NCBI GenBank assembly: GCA_017302105.1
Contig: JAFLCS010000003.1
Coordinates: forward strand, 310,001-374,000
Length of the DNA: 64,000 bases
Reading direction: 5' to 3'
DNA from: Caulobacterales bacterium
Lineage (GTDB): Bacteria; Pseudomonadota; Alphaproteobacteria; Caulobacterales; Caulobacteraceae
The notes beneath the pieces are model-generated. The model worked only from the letters and a program-made list of their open reading frames with translations, did no database searches and was not told the DNA's origin. Positions 8,451 to 20,882 of this stretch are shown here, piece after piece (position 1 is the first letter of the stretch; the number at the start of each line of letters is the position of its first letter). A program made the translations under genes and the position numbers.

Positions 8451-9424
8451 CAGGCTCGCGCCTTTCGGATATCTGCCAGGATCGAAAATAGGACGTCGGC
8501 ACGATCCAGGTTGAGATTGGCTGCTTCGCCGGGGATCCGCATCAGTCGATCCCAGAGCTCTCCCCAGGCCTCTGGGCGCTCGACCTCGGCCCGCTCGCTG
8601 ACGGCTTGAGCCAGACGCTCGAGAAGGAGATTGAGCCGGGCCTGTCCCTCCCCGCCCCGCAGGGTGTCGGCGAACCTCAACATCTCTGCCTCATCGGGCG
8701 CGTCGCCCAGAACCAGGGCCCGCGCTGTAGCGTCGATCTCCAGAGCGCCCTGGTCGGCGAGCTTCAGGGCGCGACCCGGCGATCCACCCGACATCAGGGC
8801 CAGGGCCCGTGCGTCCCCCGGGGGCAGGGTTAGACGACGCTCAACGACGTCTGCGACCTCATCCATGGACCAGGGCCGGAATGCCAGTCGACGGCACCGC
8901 GAACGAATGGTCACGAGCAGGCGCGCCGGTGAATGCGTCACGAGGAACAGGACGCCTCGCTCAGGAGGTTCCTCCAATGTTTTCAACAAGGCATTGGCAG
9001 AATTGATATTTAGATCGTCAGCCGTGTCGACGATTGCCACTCGCCAGGCCGCCATGGACGGCGATTTTGAGAAGAATTCAGGAAGGGCCCTGGCCTCTTC
9101 CACCGAGATGTTCTTGCGCGTCTTGCCCGCCTCGACGCGGCGTTCGAGCACCAGAAGGTCCGGATGCGCGTCCTGTTCGATCAGACGGCTGACCCGATCG
9201 TCCGGGTCGGACCCCAAAAGGCCACGGCCGGCGTCTGGCTGCGCCCCTAGCAGACGGCGCGCCGCCCTGTAGGCAAAGGTCGCCTTGCCCAGCCCCTCAG
9301 GACCCGTCAGCATCCAGGCGTGATGCAGCCGGCCGCGTTCGAGGGCGTCCAGAAAGGCGTGTTCGGGACGCTCATCCTTGAGCGGATGGTATTGTCCGCG
9401 CGGGCCTTCGACGGCTTCGCTCAC
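8450..9424 (-). CDS. holB: DNA polymerase III delta-prime subunit
   Basis: A 324-aa clamp-loader subunit. It has a P-loop-like LTGPEGLGKATFAYRAAR (about 39-56), the sensor region NINSANALLKTLEEPPERG, and the SRC motif in TIRSRCRRLAF. The zinc-module cysteines of the E. coli protein are absent. The start overlaps the tmk stop by 4 bases and the stop overlaps the tatD ATG by one, indicating strong translational coupling. Confidence 0.92.
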   Translation of the reverse strand: MSEAVEGPRGQYHPLKDERPEHAFLDALERGRLHHAWMLTGPEGLGKATFAYRAARRLLGAQPDAGRGLLGSDPDDRVSRLIEQDAHPDLLVLERRVEAGKTRKNISVEEARALPEFFSKSPSMAAWRVAIVDTADDLNINSANALLKTLEEPPERGVLFLVTHSPARLLVTIRSRCRRLAFRPWSMDEVADVVERRLTLPPGDARALALMSGGSPGRALKLADQGALEIDATARALVLGDAPDEAEMLRFADTLRGGEGQARLNLLLERLAQAVSERAEVERPEAWGELWDRLMRIPGEAANLNLDRADVLFSILADIRKARA

Positions 9425-10077
9425 GGTGCCAGATCCAGCCGAGCGGCCACCGTCGTCCAGACCTGATCGGCCACCTGTTCCAGTGTGCCGCTAGCGTCGA
9501 TCAGGGCGCAGCGCCCCGGTTCCATATCGGCAATGGTGAGAAAGGCTTCCCGCAGTCGCTGGTGGAAGGCGAGCCCCTTGGATTCAAAACGCGCTTCGAA
9601 CATATCGCGACCAAAGGCTCGTTCCAGGCCGACCTCGACCGGCATATCGAAGATCAGCGTAAGATCGGGTCGGTCCGCCCCCACGACTTCAGCGTCGATG
9701 GCATCGATGAACGCCGACCTGACACCACCGCCGGCCCCCTGATAGGCACGCGTCGAATCCGAAAAGCGATCGCAGACCACCCATGTGCCGGCCGCCAGGG
9801 CTGGGCGGATCAGCCGAGTTAGATGATCGGACCGCCCGGCGTACATCAGGAGAGTCTCGGCGGTCGGTGTCCAGCGGTCCGCATCCCCGATAACCAGCAA
9901 ATTCCGCAGGGCTTCGGCACCCTCGGAGCCACCCGGCTCCCGGGTCAGGACGACCGAGATGCCGCGTGCCTGAAGCTGCTCGACCAGCAGTCGCGCCTGA
10001 GTCGACTTCCCGGCCCCCTCTCCGCCTTCGAATGTAATGAACCGTCCGCGCGTCACGGGGGCACAATGGCGATTCAC
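9421..10077 (-). CDS. tmk: Thymidylate kinase
   Basis: Phosphorylates dTMP to dTDP. The 218-aa protein has P-loop FEGGEGAGKSTQ, the dTMP-binding TREPGG, DRFSDSTRAYQG, and a lid region FEARFESKGLAFHQR. The GTG start at 10077 is used. It is the first gene of the tmk-holB-tatD-MBL operon and follows rlpA on the same strand after 29 bases, so it may be read from the rlpA promoter. Confidence 0.95.
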   Translation of the reverse strand: MNRHCAPVTRGRFITFEGGEGAGKSTQARLLVEQLQARGISVVLTREPGGSEGAEALRNLLVIGDADRWTPTAETLLMYAGRSDHLTRLIRPALAAGTWVVCDRFSDSTRAYQGAGGGVRSAFIDAIDAEVVGADRPDLTLIFDMPVEVGLERAFGRDMFEARFESKGLAFHQRLREAFLTIADMEPGRCALIDASGTLEQVADQVWTTVAARLDLAP

Positions 10078-10106
10078 CGGCTCAAGGCAAAGGGCGCGTG
10101 CCGGAA

Positions 10107-10931
10107 TTATTGTGCGCGAACGAGGATCGCGTCCAGCAAGCCCTGTCCCGCCAGGGTCGAGCGCTGACGTTCAGCTTCGTGCCGCCCTGGCCAGGGCCCG
10201 ATCAAGACCCGATACAGCGTGCGGCCGCGCGCTGTTGTTTCCTCAACGCGGGTCCGGGCGGATCCGAATCGGCGTCGAACCGTCTCGGCATTGTCGCGGC
10301 TGGCAAATGTCCCGGCCTGGATGAACCAGGGAGCCGTATCTCCCACATTTGACGGGGGTCGAACCTCCGTCTCGGGCCGACCAGACGTCGCCTCGATGAG
10401 GTGTCCTGTTCCGCCGCCGCGCGGAGCCGGTCCCAGGTATCGCACGCGCACCTGAGCCAGGCCTTGACGGCGAACGCCCAGGGCGTCCGCAGCCCCACGA
10501 GAAAGATCGATGATGCGATCACCGACGAATGGCCCGCGGTCATTGACCCGCACGACGATGCTCTGGCCGGTTGCCAGGTTCGTGACCTCCGCCAGCGACG
10601 GCAACGGCAAGGTCGTATGAGCCGCGCTAAGGCCGTTCATGTCGTAGATCTCGCCCGTCGCGGTTGGCCGACCATGGAACGCATCGCCGTACCAGCTCGC
10701 AATGCCGGTTCGGTCATAGTCCTCGTCGATCACTGGCGTGTAGGACCGTCCCCGCACGACATAGGGCCTGAGGGTGCCGCGCACGAAGGGGGCCGGATCG
10801 GCCACTCCGCCTCGTGATGGCGCAGGCGGCATCGGTGCTGTCGCCGGATCAGCGGGGCGAACGCCAGCCCCGGCTCCGCAGGCCGCTAGGCCCAGGGCCG
10901 CTGTCGCAACGATTGTTGCCCTGCTCCACAT
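10107..10931 (-). CDS. rlpA: Septal ring lytic transglycosylase RlpA, lipoprotein
   Basis: A protein of about 274 aa with a lipobox (TAALGLAAC) and a Pro-rich linker. It has a double-psi beta-barrel RlpA domain (TGIASWYGDAFHGRPTATGE, VRVNDRGPFVGDRIIDLS) and a C-terminal SPOR domain (WFIQAGTFASRDNAE to the end) that binds denuded glycan at the septum. Enzymes of this type cleave peptide-free glycan strands. The ATG at 10931 with GGGGTG upstream is preferred over a GTG at 10937. Confidence 0.92.
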   Translation of the reverse strand: MWSRATIVATAALGLAACGAGAGVRPADPATAPMPPAPSRGGVADPAPFVRGTLRPYVVRGRSYTPVIDEDYDRTGIASWYGDAFHGRPTATGEIYDMNGLSAAHTTLPLPSLAEVTNLATGQSIVVRVNDRGPFVGDRIIDLSRGAADALGVRRQGLAQVRVRYLGPAPRGGGTGHLIEATSGRPETEVRPPSNVGDTAPWFIQAGTFASRDNAETVRRRFGSARTRVEETTARGRTLYRVLIGPWPGRHEAERQRSTLAGQGLLDAILVRAQ

Positions 10932-11088
10932 GATCACCCCATTGGTGGCCGCGTTCGCAGAAATGATGCCGGATAGATTTTCCGCTTTGGTTAATGCGCC
11001 CGCTGCCTGCTAAGGACGCCGCGCTGGCTCTCCGAAGAGTTGCGCACGACGACCCAATCAGCGGATCGCGCCTATCGGATGCGCTCTG

Positions 11089-11178
11089 GGACAGGTGGCC
11101 GAGTGGTTTAAGGCAGCGGTCTTGAAAACCGCCGTAGGTGGAAGCCTACCGTGGGTTCGAATCCCACCCTGTCCGCCA
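11089..11178 (+). tRNA. tRNA-Ser (anticodon UGA)
   Basis: A 90-base class II tRNA. The acceptor GGACAGG pairs with CCTGTCC; the anticodon loop CTTGAAA carries TGA; the long variable arm is GTAGGTGGAAGCCTAC; the T-arm is GTGGGTTCGAATCCCAC; discriminator G and an encoded CCA follow. It stands between rlpA (divergent) and a Pro/Ala-rich lipoprotein gene (convergent). Upstream, GCTAAGGA with TTGGTT is a weak promoter candidate only. Confidence 0.96.
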
Positions 11179-11237
11179 GCCGCTTAGCGATCGCATCCAC
11201 ACATCTTGAATTCGGGATTCGGTTCAGGCCTCGCTGG

Positions 11238-11600
11238 CTACCGCGTCGGCCCAGCGGGTGGTGTGTGGCCTGCATGAGGGTCGGTTGCGGTTGGGCTTGC
11301 CGGCGATGGAGGCGGCACCGGGGCCTCCACGGGTACTGGGGACTGTGATGCAGGTTCCGCCGGTGCGGCCTGAGCGGCGGGCTCAGCGGCTTCTGTGGTG
11401 GCCTCAACTGTCGGGGCTGGACGAACAGGTGTCGTGGCCGGGGGCGACGGCGCTGTTGGTGCGGCCTCGCCCTCTTCTGGAACCGGGACAGCCTCGGGAA
11501 CGTCGCCGTCCTGCCAGCCGCCCGATCCGAGCGCCGGATTGGACTGTTCGCAAGCGGCAAGCGGTACAATCAAGACCAGGGCGACAAGAACCGTGCGCAT
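11238..11600 (-). CDS. Pro/Ala-rich small lipoprotein
   Basis: A 120-aa protein starting MRTVLVALVLIVPLAAC, a signal peptide with lipobox LAAC and lipidated Cys17. The rest is almost entirely Pro/Ala/Glu/Thr-rich and probably disordered. The ATG at 11600 has GGGAGG upstream; a longer reading adds an implausible basic leader. No domain is recognised. Likely an envelope spacer or linker lipoprotein, but function is unknown. Confidence 0.6.
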   Translation of the reverse strand: MRTVLVALVLIVPLAACEQSNPALGSGGWQDGDVPEAVPVPEEGEAAPTAPSPPATTPVRPAPTVEATTEAAEPAAQAAPAEPASQSPVPVEAPVPPPSPASPTATDPHAGHTPPAGPTR

Positions 11601-11669
11601 GACTCCCTCCCGGAAAGAGACCCCGTGCCGCAGTAAACGCTTCTCCGGTGCTGGTGCCAAGGCTTTGGC

Positions 11670-12893
11670 CTAGAACCGTCGAATATCCAGCGCAGGATCG
11701 GTCGGTCCGCCGTTGGCAAGAGCCTCGATCCGTTCAGCCGTAATCGCTGCCAGGGTCACGCCCAGATGCTGGTGACCGAAGGCGTAGAGAAGCCTTTGTC
11801 CCGGCCAAGCCCCGATCGCCGGAACATAGTCCGGCAGGGTCGGGCGGCACCCCATCCAGCGCTGACAGGTGTCAGGTACATCAAACCCAAGCGCTCGCAC
11901 CCGCGAGATCAGCCGGCTCCATTTGCGGGGATCAGGAGGTGCCTCGGCGTCACCGAACTCGACATAGCTGGTCGCGCGGAGTCCCTCGATTTGTGGGGCC
12001 AGAACGATGGACCAGTCCTCCAGTACGGCGGTCGGAAAACCGACAGACCCGGATGACACCGGAAACTGGATCGAATAGCCCCGCTCGGCGATGAGGGGCA
12101 CCCGAGTCCCCAACGGGGCCAGGACCGCGCCGGATCGGACGCCGGAGGCGACCAGGACCTGGTCCGCACTCAGGCGCGTGCCGTCCGCCAGTTCAACCTC
12201 GGCTTCGGGCGAGATGCGGGTCACCAAGCCGCGACGTCTGTCTCCTCCCCTCGCAACGAAGGCTGAGACCAGGGCCTCTCGGACCCGTTGCGGCGATGTC
12301 AGGCGGGCCGTTCCCTCGATCCGCAGCCCGTCCACAGGCGGACGGCCTGCGAGCAGCACCTGGTAGGACGACAGTTCGTCGGATGTCAGGCCGCGACAGG
12401 TGGCCGACCCGATGTCTGCCGCCAGCCACTTTGATCGGCCGGTCGCTGCGGATCGAGGATCGAACCAGAGCAGAGCGTGGCCGTCTTCAACCATCAGATC
12501 AGACGCGCTCGCCAGGTCGAGCAGGTCGCGCCAGGCTCTAACCGCAGGTAACGCGAGGTCGCCCAAGGCCTGCGTCCCGCGGCGAACCTGGTCGCTGCGA
12601 CAGGCCGCCAGGAAGCGGGCTGACCATGGCAACCAGTGCCCGACATCCGACCAACGGAAATCGAGCGGGCCTCCGACGCCAAACAGCATGGCCGGGGCAG
12701 CGCGAACGGAGCCCCATCCAGCCAGGGGCGCAACCTGTTCGACCGCGATGTGGCCAGCGTTGCCGAAGCTGGACGCCTGCTGGTCCTCCCCCGGATCAAT
12801 CAGCGTGACGGCGCGCCCGGCCGCCTGCAGCCGAAGGGCGCAGGCCGCGCCGACCATGCCGGCCCCCACGATGATTAGACTCTTGCGAGACAT
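11670..12893 (-). CDS. FAD-dependent D-amino acid dehydrogenase, probable D-hydroxyproline dehydrogenase
   Basis: A 407-aa DadA-type flavoprotein. It has an N-terminal FAD fold SLIIVGAGMVGAACALRL (GxGxxG), SSFGNAGHI after it, and a C-terminal FAD contact LLYAFGHQHLGVTLA. It is divergent, by 61 bases, from a hydroxyproline deaminase and epimerase. That points to oxidation of cis-4-hydroxy-D-proline to pyrroline-4-hydroxy-2-carboxylate. General D-amino acid oxidation is the alternative. Family assignment is firm; the substrate is inferred from context. Confidence 0.8.
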   Translation of the reverse strand: MSRKSLIIVGAGMVGAACALRLQAAGRAVTLIDPGEDQQASSFGNAGHIAVEQVAPLAGWGSVRAAPAMLFGVGGPLDFRWSDVGHWLPWSARFLAACRSDQVRRGTQALGDLALPAVRAWRDLLDLASASDLMVEDGHALLWFDPRSAATGRSKWLAADIGSATCRGLTSDELSSYQVLLAGRPPVDGLRIEGTARLTSPQRVREALVSAFVARGGDRRRGLVTRISPEAEVELADGTRLSADQVLVASGVRSGAVLAPLGTRVPLIAERGYSIQFPVSSGSVGFPTAVLEDWSIVLAPQIEGLRATSYVEFGDAEAPPDPRKWSRLISRVRALGFDVPDTCQRWMGCRPTLPDYVPAIGAWPGQRLLYAFGHQHLGVTLAAITAERIEALANGGPTDPALDIRRF

Positions 12894-12954
12894 CCCTAGG
12901 AATCCTGATTTGCGGCATCGTATAGGGGATCATTCGACCGATGGGAGGCTCAGA

Positions 12955-13874
12955 ATGAAGCTGTTGCAGCGCGCCGCCTGGAGAGGCGTGTTTCCAGCCG
13001 CCACCACCCAGTTCGCACCGGATCTTTCCGTTGACCTGCAGGAAACCGGTCGAGTTCTCGACAATCTTATCAATGACGGCGTGCACGGCCTGATCTCGCT
13101 GGGAACTTGCGGCGAAAACAACTCGCTGGAGCCGGACGAAAAACGGGCCGTGCTCAGAACGGCGGTTGAGGTCGCGGCTGGTCGCGTTCCCGTCATCTCC
13201 GGCGTTTCCGAATTGACGACGGCGCGGGCAGTGCGCTTCGCTCAGGACGCCGAGGCGATGGGGGCGGATGGCCTGATGGTTCTGCCGGCGATGGTCTACG
13301 TGCCGACCCTGGACGAACTCGTGACCCATTTCACGGCCGTGGCGCAGGCAACCCGTCTTCCGATCATGATCTACAACAATCCGACCGCCTATCGGGTCGC
13401 CGTGGGAATTGACGCACTGGAACGGCTTGCAGAGCTGCCGAATGTCGTGGCCGTCAAGGAATCCGCTCCAGATACTCGACGCTTCACCGATCTGGTCAAT
13501 GCGTTCGGCGAACGGTTCGTCCTGATGGCGGGCCTGGACGATGTGGCGCTTGAAGGCCTCATGCTGGGAGCCGAAGGCTGGATATCCGGCCTGACCTCGG
13601 CCTTCCCCCAGGAATCGGTGGCGCTCTATGACGCCTTCATCGCAGGGGATATGGCACGAGCGCTGGAAATCTATCGCTGGTTCATGCCGTTGCTGCATCT
13701 GGATGCGGAGCACGACCTGGTGCAGTCGATCAAACTGTCCGAGCGGATCATGGGTCGAGGCTCCGAGCGGGTCCGCCCGCCTCGCCTCCCGCTTGCGGGT
13801 GCGCGCCGGACGGAGGTGGAAGCCTTGGTCAGGGCCGCTGCGGCCCTGCGTCCGGTTGGAGCCCGATCAGCCTG

Positions 13875-13875
<1 letters not shown>
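12955..13875 (+). CDS. DapA-family lyase, probable pyrroline-4-hydroxy-2-carboxylate deaminase
   Basis: A 306-aa TIM-barrel Schiff-base enzyme of the dihydrodipicolinate synthase family. The catalytic Lys168 is in VAVKESAPDTRR, and Tyr140 in IMIYNNPTAYR is the usual partner. The next gene is a hydroxyproline epimerase, so the likely reaction is deamination and dehydration of pyrroline-4-hydroxy-2-carboxylate to 2-oxoglutarate semialdehyde. The ATG at 12955 has GGGAGG upstream. It overlaps the epimerase by one base (TGATG). Confidence 0.82.
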
Positions 13876-17188
<3,313 letters not shown>

Positions 17189-17243
17189 GGCTCCCTGATG
17201 TCTTGGGCGACACGACACAGTTGATTGCAAGTAGGAGGTGAGC

Positions 17244-18749
17244 GTGCTGGTCCCTGAAATGATTTACCGTGCGGCTCGCCGCTATGCGGATCAGCCTGCA
17301 CTCTGGTTTGAAGGCCGAACCCGCACCTTCGCCGAGGTGAAGCAGGATGCGGATCGGCTGGCTTTGGCCCTTCGCTTCAGATACGGGCTGCAACGTGGTA
17401 CTCCAATCGGAATTCTGGCATCGAACGGTCTGAACAGCATTGCGCTCGATTTCGGCTGCGCGATTGGCGGACTGCTAAGGGTTCCCCTAAACGCGCGGCT
17501 TTCTTCCCACGAACAACAGGGGATGCTGTCGCGGATCGGTGTGCGCCACCTCCTGCACACGACCGACCTGGCCGAGCGCGCTCGACAGTTGGCGGCGTTG
17601 GATCCCGGATTGTCGTTGGTTTCGATTGAAGACGACCTGCTCGGTGTGGAGGCCCCCGACGGCAAGCTCGAGCCGGCACAAGCCGATGACCCGCTGATTG
17701 CACTCTACACGTCAGGGACGACGGGAACCCTCAAGGCCGCAGTTCACACGCATGGCACCTATGCTGCGGTGGTCCGTAACATCCTGAACAACCTGATCGA
17801 ACCGAGACCCGGCGACGTCATGCTTCATGCAGCTTCGCTCATCCACGCGAGCGGCACCTTCGTTCTGCCTTACTGGATCCGGGGTGCCGCTGCGGCCATT
17901 CTGCCCGGGTTCATTCCGTCCGAGTATCTGAAAGCCGTCGCGGCAAGCAGATCCACCGCGCTCAATCTGGTGCCCACCATGATCGGGATGCTTCTCGAAA
18001 CGCCAGGGGTCGAAGACGCCGACTTCTCCCATGTGCGAGATATTATCTACGGGGCCTCGCCGATGCCGCAGCCCGTACTGCGCAGGGCCATCCAGACGTT
18101 TGGACCGAAATTCTCGCAGTACTACGGCCAGACCGAGGCTCCCCTCTGCATCACCGTGCTGGATAAGGTGGACCACGAAGACGATTCGACATGGACGGCT
18201 TGCGGTCGTCCCAGCCTGGATGTCGAAATCCGACTTCTGGACGAAGCGGGAAACGAGGCCCCTGTCGGTGAGCCAGGGGAGATCGCGTTGCGGGCTCCGT
18301 TCGTCATGCGCGGCTACCACCAGGCTCCAGACCTCAATGCGCAGACCTTCACCGACGATGGCTTCATTCGCACGCGTGACATCGGCCGATTTGATGATCG
18401 CGGGCTGCTTTACCTGATCGACCGAGCATCGGACATGATCGTCACGGGGGGCTACAACGTCTATCCCCGCGAAGTCGAAGACGTGCTGACGGACCATCCG
18501 GCGGTCATCGAGGCTGTCGCCGTGGGTTTGCCCGATGACAAATGGGGTGAAGCCGTCACCGGCTTTGTCATCCTCAGAGAGCCGGTTGAGGAGGATGACA
18601 TCATCGCTTTCTGTCGTGAACGGCTGGCCGGGTACAAGACGCCCAAGTCCATCCATATCGTCGACAGCCTGCCGAAAAGCCCCGTCGGCAAACTCCTGCG
18701 CCGGGCCGTCAGGGAACCCTTCTGGACCGATAAGGGTCTTGTCCGGTGA
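17244..18749 (+). CDS. AMP-dependent acyl-CoA synthetase/ligase
   Basis: A protein of about 501 aa of the ANL superfamily, which activates carboxylic acids as acyl-AMP and then acyl-CoA. The P-loop-like LYTSGTTGTLKAAVHTHG, YYGQTEAP, the RGYHQ/TRDIGRFDDRGLLYLIDRASDMI hinge, and the C-terminal Lys in SPVGKLLRR are all present. The GTG at 17244 lies 5 bases after AGGAGG; a GTG at 17238 is inside that motif. It overlaps the crotonase gene by 4 bases, so the pair probably acts on one substrate, which is not identified. Confidence 0.88.
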   Translation: MLVPEMIYRAARRYADQPALWFEGRTRTFAEVKQDADRLALALRFRYGLQRGTPIGILASNGLNSIALDFGCAIGGLLRVPLNARLSSHEQQGMLSRIGVRHLLHTTDLAERARQLAALDPGLSLVSIEDDLLGVEAPDGKLEPAQADDPLIALYTSGTTGTLKAAVHTHGTYAAVVRNILNNLIEPRPGDVMLHAASLIHASGTFVLPYWIRGAAAAILPGFIPSEYLKAVAASRSTALNLVPTMIGMLLETPGVEDADFSHVRDIIYGASPMPQPVLRRAIQTFGPKFSQYYGQTEAPLCITVLDKVDHEDDSTWTACGRPSLDVEIRLLDEAGNEAPVGEPGEIALRAPFVMRGYHQAPDLNAQTFTDDGFIRTRDIGRFDDRGLLYLIDRASDMIVTGGYNVYPREVEDVLTDHPAVIEAVAVGLPDDKWGEAVTGFVILREPVEEDDIIAFCRERLAGYKTPKSIHIVDSLPKSPVGKLLRRAVREPFWTDKGLVR

Positions 18750-19510
18750 CCGTGCGAATTGATCAGACCGGGGCGGTCACCACAATCACCATTGACCGGC
18801 CCGAACGCCGCAATGCCGTTGACGTCGCAACGGCCATTGCACTGAGGGCCGCGTTTGAGGCCTTCGAAGCTGACGACACAGCCCATGTCGCGGTTCTGAC
18901 GGGCTCTGGAGACTCTTTTTGCTCTGGCTACGACCTGAGGGCCTTCGCTGAGAACGGTGCCGACTATGATCCTGAAGGACCCGGCCCTATGGGGCCGACG
19001 CGCCACCTGCTGTCCAAGCCCGTCATCGCGGCCGTCGAGGGGGCGGCCGTGGCGGGTGGGCTGGAATTGGCCTTGTGGTGTGACCTGCGCGTGGCGTCAG
19101 ACACTGCCGTTTTTGGCGTCTATTGCCGCCGCTGGGGGGTGCCGCTTGTGGATGGTGGCACGGTCAGGCTGCCTCGCATCATCGGACAGGGCCGCGCACT
19201 CGACATGATACTGACGGGTCGCCCGGTCCATGCCGACGAGGCGCTGGCGATCGGACTGGCCAACCGGGTCGTCCTTCGGGGGCAGGCCCTGCCAGCTGCC
19301 CAGGCCCTGGCGCAGGAAATTGCACGTTTTCCCGCGCTCTGTATGCGGACCGATCGGGCGACCACCTACGCCCAGTTTGGCCTGGACCTAAACGACGCTC
19401 TACGGCTTGAAGCGCGCGCCGGAAAATCTCCGATTGACATAGAGGCGCGCAATGGCGCTGCTCGCTTTGCCTCCGGACGTGGCCGAGGTGGCGATTTCGA
19501 GAGTATCTGA
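18746..19510 (+). CDS. Crotonase/enoyl-CoA hydratase family protein
   Basis: A 254-aa crotonase-fold enzyme with the oxyanion-hole residues in DSFCSGYDLRAF and AVAGGLELALWCDL (first catalytic Glu kept). The region normally holding the second catalytic Glu reads FGVYCRRWGVPLVDGGT, with Cys at the aligned Glu position, so classical hydration may not be its reaction. It overlaps the acyl-CoA synthetase by GTGA and is followed by a VOC protein 10 bases later. Probably part of a small acyl-CoA catabolic unit. Confidence 0.85.
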   Translation: MTVRIDQTGAVTTITIDRPERRNAVDVATAIALRAAFEAFEADDTAHVAVLTGSGDSFCSGYDLRAFAENGADYDPEGPGPMGPTRHLLSKPVIAAVEGAAVAGGLELALWCDLRVASDTAVFGVYCRRWGVPLVDGGTVRLPRIIGQGRALDMILTGRPVHADEALAIGLANRVVLRGQALPAAQALAQEIARFPALCMRTDRATTYAQFGLDLNDALRLEARAGKSPIDIEARNGAARFASGRGRGGDFESI

Positions 19511-19520
19511 GGCACACACC

Positions 19521-19895
19521 ATGGCAGTCACGGGCATCGGCGGTCTTTTCTTCCGGTCGAAGGATCCGAAGGCGCTGGGCGAATGGTATCTAATCCACCT
19601 GGGTGTCGGAGCGCCTGAAGGCGTCTGGATCTGGAACCAGCAGGCAGGACCAACCGTGTTTCAGCCGTTCAAAGCTGACAGCGACTATTTCCCGGCCGGA
19701 CAGCAAACCATGCTGAACTTGCGTGTCGATGATCTGGAAGATCTGATGGCGAGCCTACGCGCCGCCGGCATAGAGGTCATCACCAAGCCGGAGTGGGATG
19801 CCCACCCCGAGATCGGTCGCTTCGCCCGCATTCATGACCCCGAAGGCAATGCCATTGAGCTGTGGCAGCCGGGATCACCGCCGTCAGGGAGCTGA
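19521..19895 (+). CDS. VOC family (glyoxalase-like) protein
   Basis: A 124-aa single-module vicinal-oxygen-chelate protein. The pattern GIGGLFFRSKDPKALGEWY at the start and ARIHDPEGNAIELWQP at the end is typical of glyoxalase/bleomycin-resistance folds, with the terminal Glu as a likely metal ligand. It follows the crotonase by 10 bases and probably belongs to that operon. Its end overlaps the convergent DUF2272 gene by 12 bases. Substrate unknown. Confidence 0.82.
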   Translation: MAVTGIGGLFFRSKDPKALGEWYLIHLGVGAPEGVWIWNQQAGPTVFQPFKADSDYFPAGQQTMLNLRVDDLEDLMASLRAAGIEVITKPEWDAHPEIGRFARIHDPEGNAIELWQPGSPPSGS

Positions 19896-20882
19896 CAGCG
19901 CCCGGATTGCAGCTGAACTATCCAGCGCCAGGGCTTCAATCGGATCCGCCTGCAAGCTGAGATGGGCAAAGAACACCCGGGAGCCGGGGCGGTCTTCAGG
20001 CTGAAGGGGGCGCAAACGGCCCTCCTGCCCTTCCACGAGCGGCAAGACGGTCAGGCTGACGCCATTGACGACATTGCCGCCGATCACCGCCGCTGTGCGG
20101 GCCGTCGCATCGACGCGAACCACGATGTCACAATGCAGGGGGGCCTGTTCGCTCTGGTCGACGCGACGATCCGCCAGCGTCCGATAATTACGCCCGCCGC
20201 GCGGATTGCAGAGCAGATCACCTGGGTTCAACTCGGCCTCACCGACATCGCGGGCGATATAGGCCGAGCCGGATATCGAACCATCGCGTGCCGCGATGGC
20301 CTGATCGACATAGCGCCAATGGGCGATATCACGGCGGAACTGACCCATGTCACCGAGGCCGGCTTCGCACATGACCCAACTTACGAAGGCCGCTGACCAG
20401 GGTTCCACCCACATGACGTCACCATCGCCCTCTCGCCACTGGCGATTCTGGCGCGCGACGATGTCGGGTCCATCTGGCGTCGACGACCAATAGCCGGCGA
20501 TAGTCTGATCCATGCGCCGCTCACTCTCCCAGGCCCCAAAACGAAGACTGTGACGAACCGTGCGCGGAGCCATAAGCTCGGGGTTGACGGCATCGGCGAC
20601 GATCCCGTCTGGCAGGCGGCGCGTTTCCGTCGGCCTGAGATCAAAGGTCTGGAAGCCGAACGCACCCCATTCCTGGGCCGCGATGTCGACGATTCGCCGG
20701 CGCGCCCAGCGGGTGGGTCCGATCCGGCAGCCGCGCTGGATAATCTCGATGGATCCGCGCTGACCGGCGACACGATCAGAGGGCGCTATGACATCAAACT
20801 GTTCACGCGGCAGACGCGGCTGGCTCTGCGCCTGCACCGCACCGGCCATCAGGCCGAACGCCAGCGTTAGAGCGGTGCGCAC
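19884..20882 (-). CDS. DUF2272 domain-containing exported protein
   Basis: A 332-aa protein with a signal peptide (MRTALTLAFGLMAGAVQAQ) and a conserved core VEPWSAAFVSWVMCEAGLGD, DIAHWRYVDQA and DLLCNPRGGR, typical of DUF2272. This family has an amidase/NlpC-like look but no proven activity. The GTG start lies inside the end of the aminopeptidase P gene (16-base overlap), so it is probably expressed from the same transcript. Confidence 0.8.
   Translation of the reverse strand: MRTALTLAFGLMAGAVQAQSQPRLPREQFDVIAPSDRVAGQRGSIEIIQRGCRIGPTRWARRRIVDIAAQEWGAFGFQTFDLRPTETRRLPDGIVADAVNPELMAPRTVRHSLRFGAWESERRMDQTIAGYWSSTPDGPDIVARQNRQWREGDGDVMWVEPWSAAFVSWVMCEAGLGDMGQFRRDIAHWRYVDQAIAARDGSISGSAYIARDVGEAELNPGDLLCNPRGGRNYRTLADRRVDQSEQAPLHCDIVVRVDATARTAAVIGGNVVNGVSLTVLPLVEGQEGRLRPLQPEDRPGSRVFFAHLSLQADPIEALALDSSAAIRALSAP

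Noticed and set aside
12796-13713. A 305-codon frame antisense to the hydroxyproline deaminase gene
   Set aside because: Low-complexity basic/His-rich translation; the opposite strand carries a clear DapA-family enzyme.
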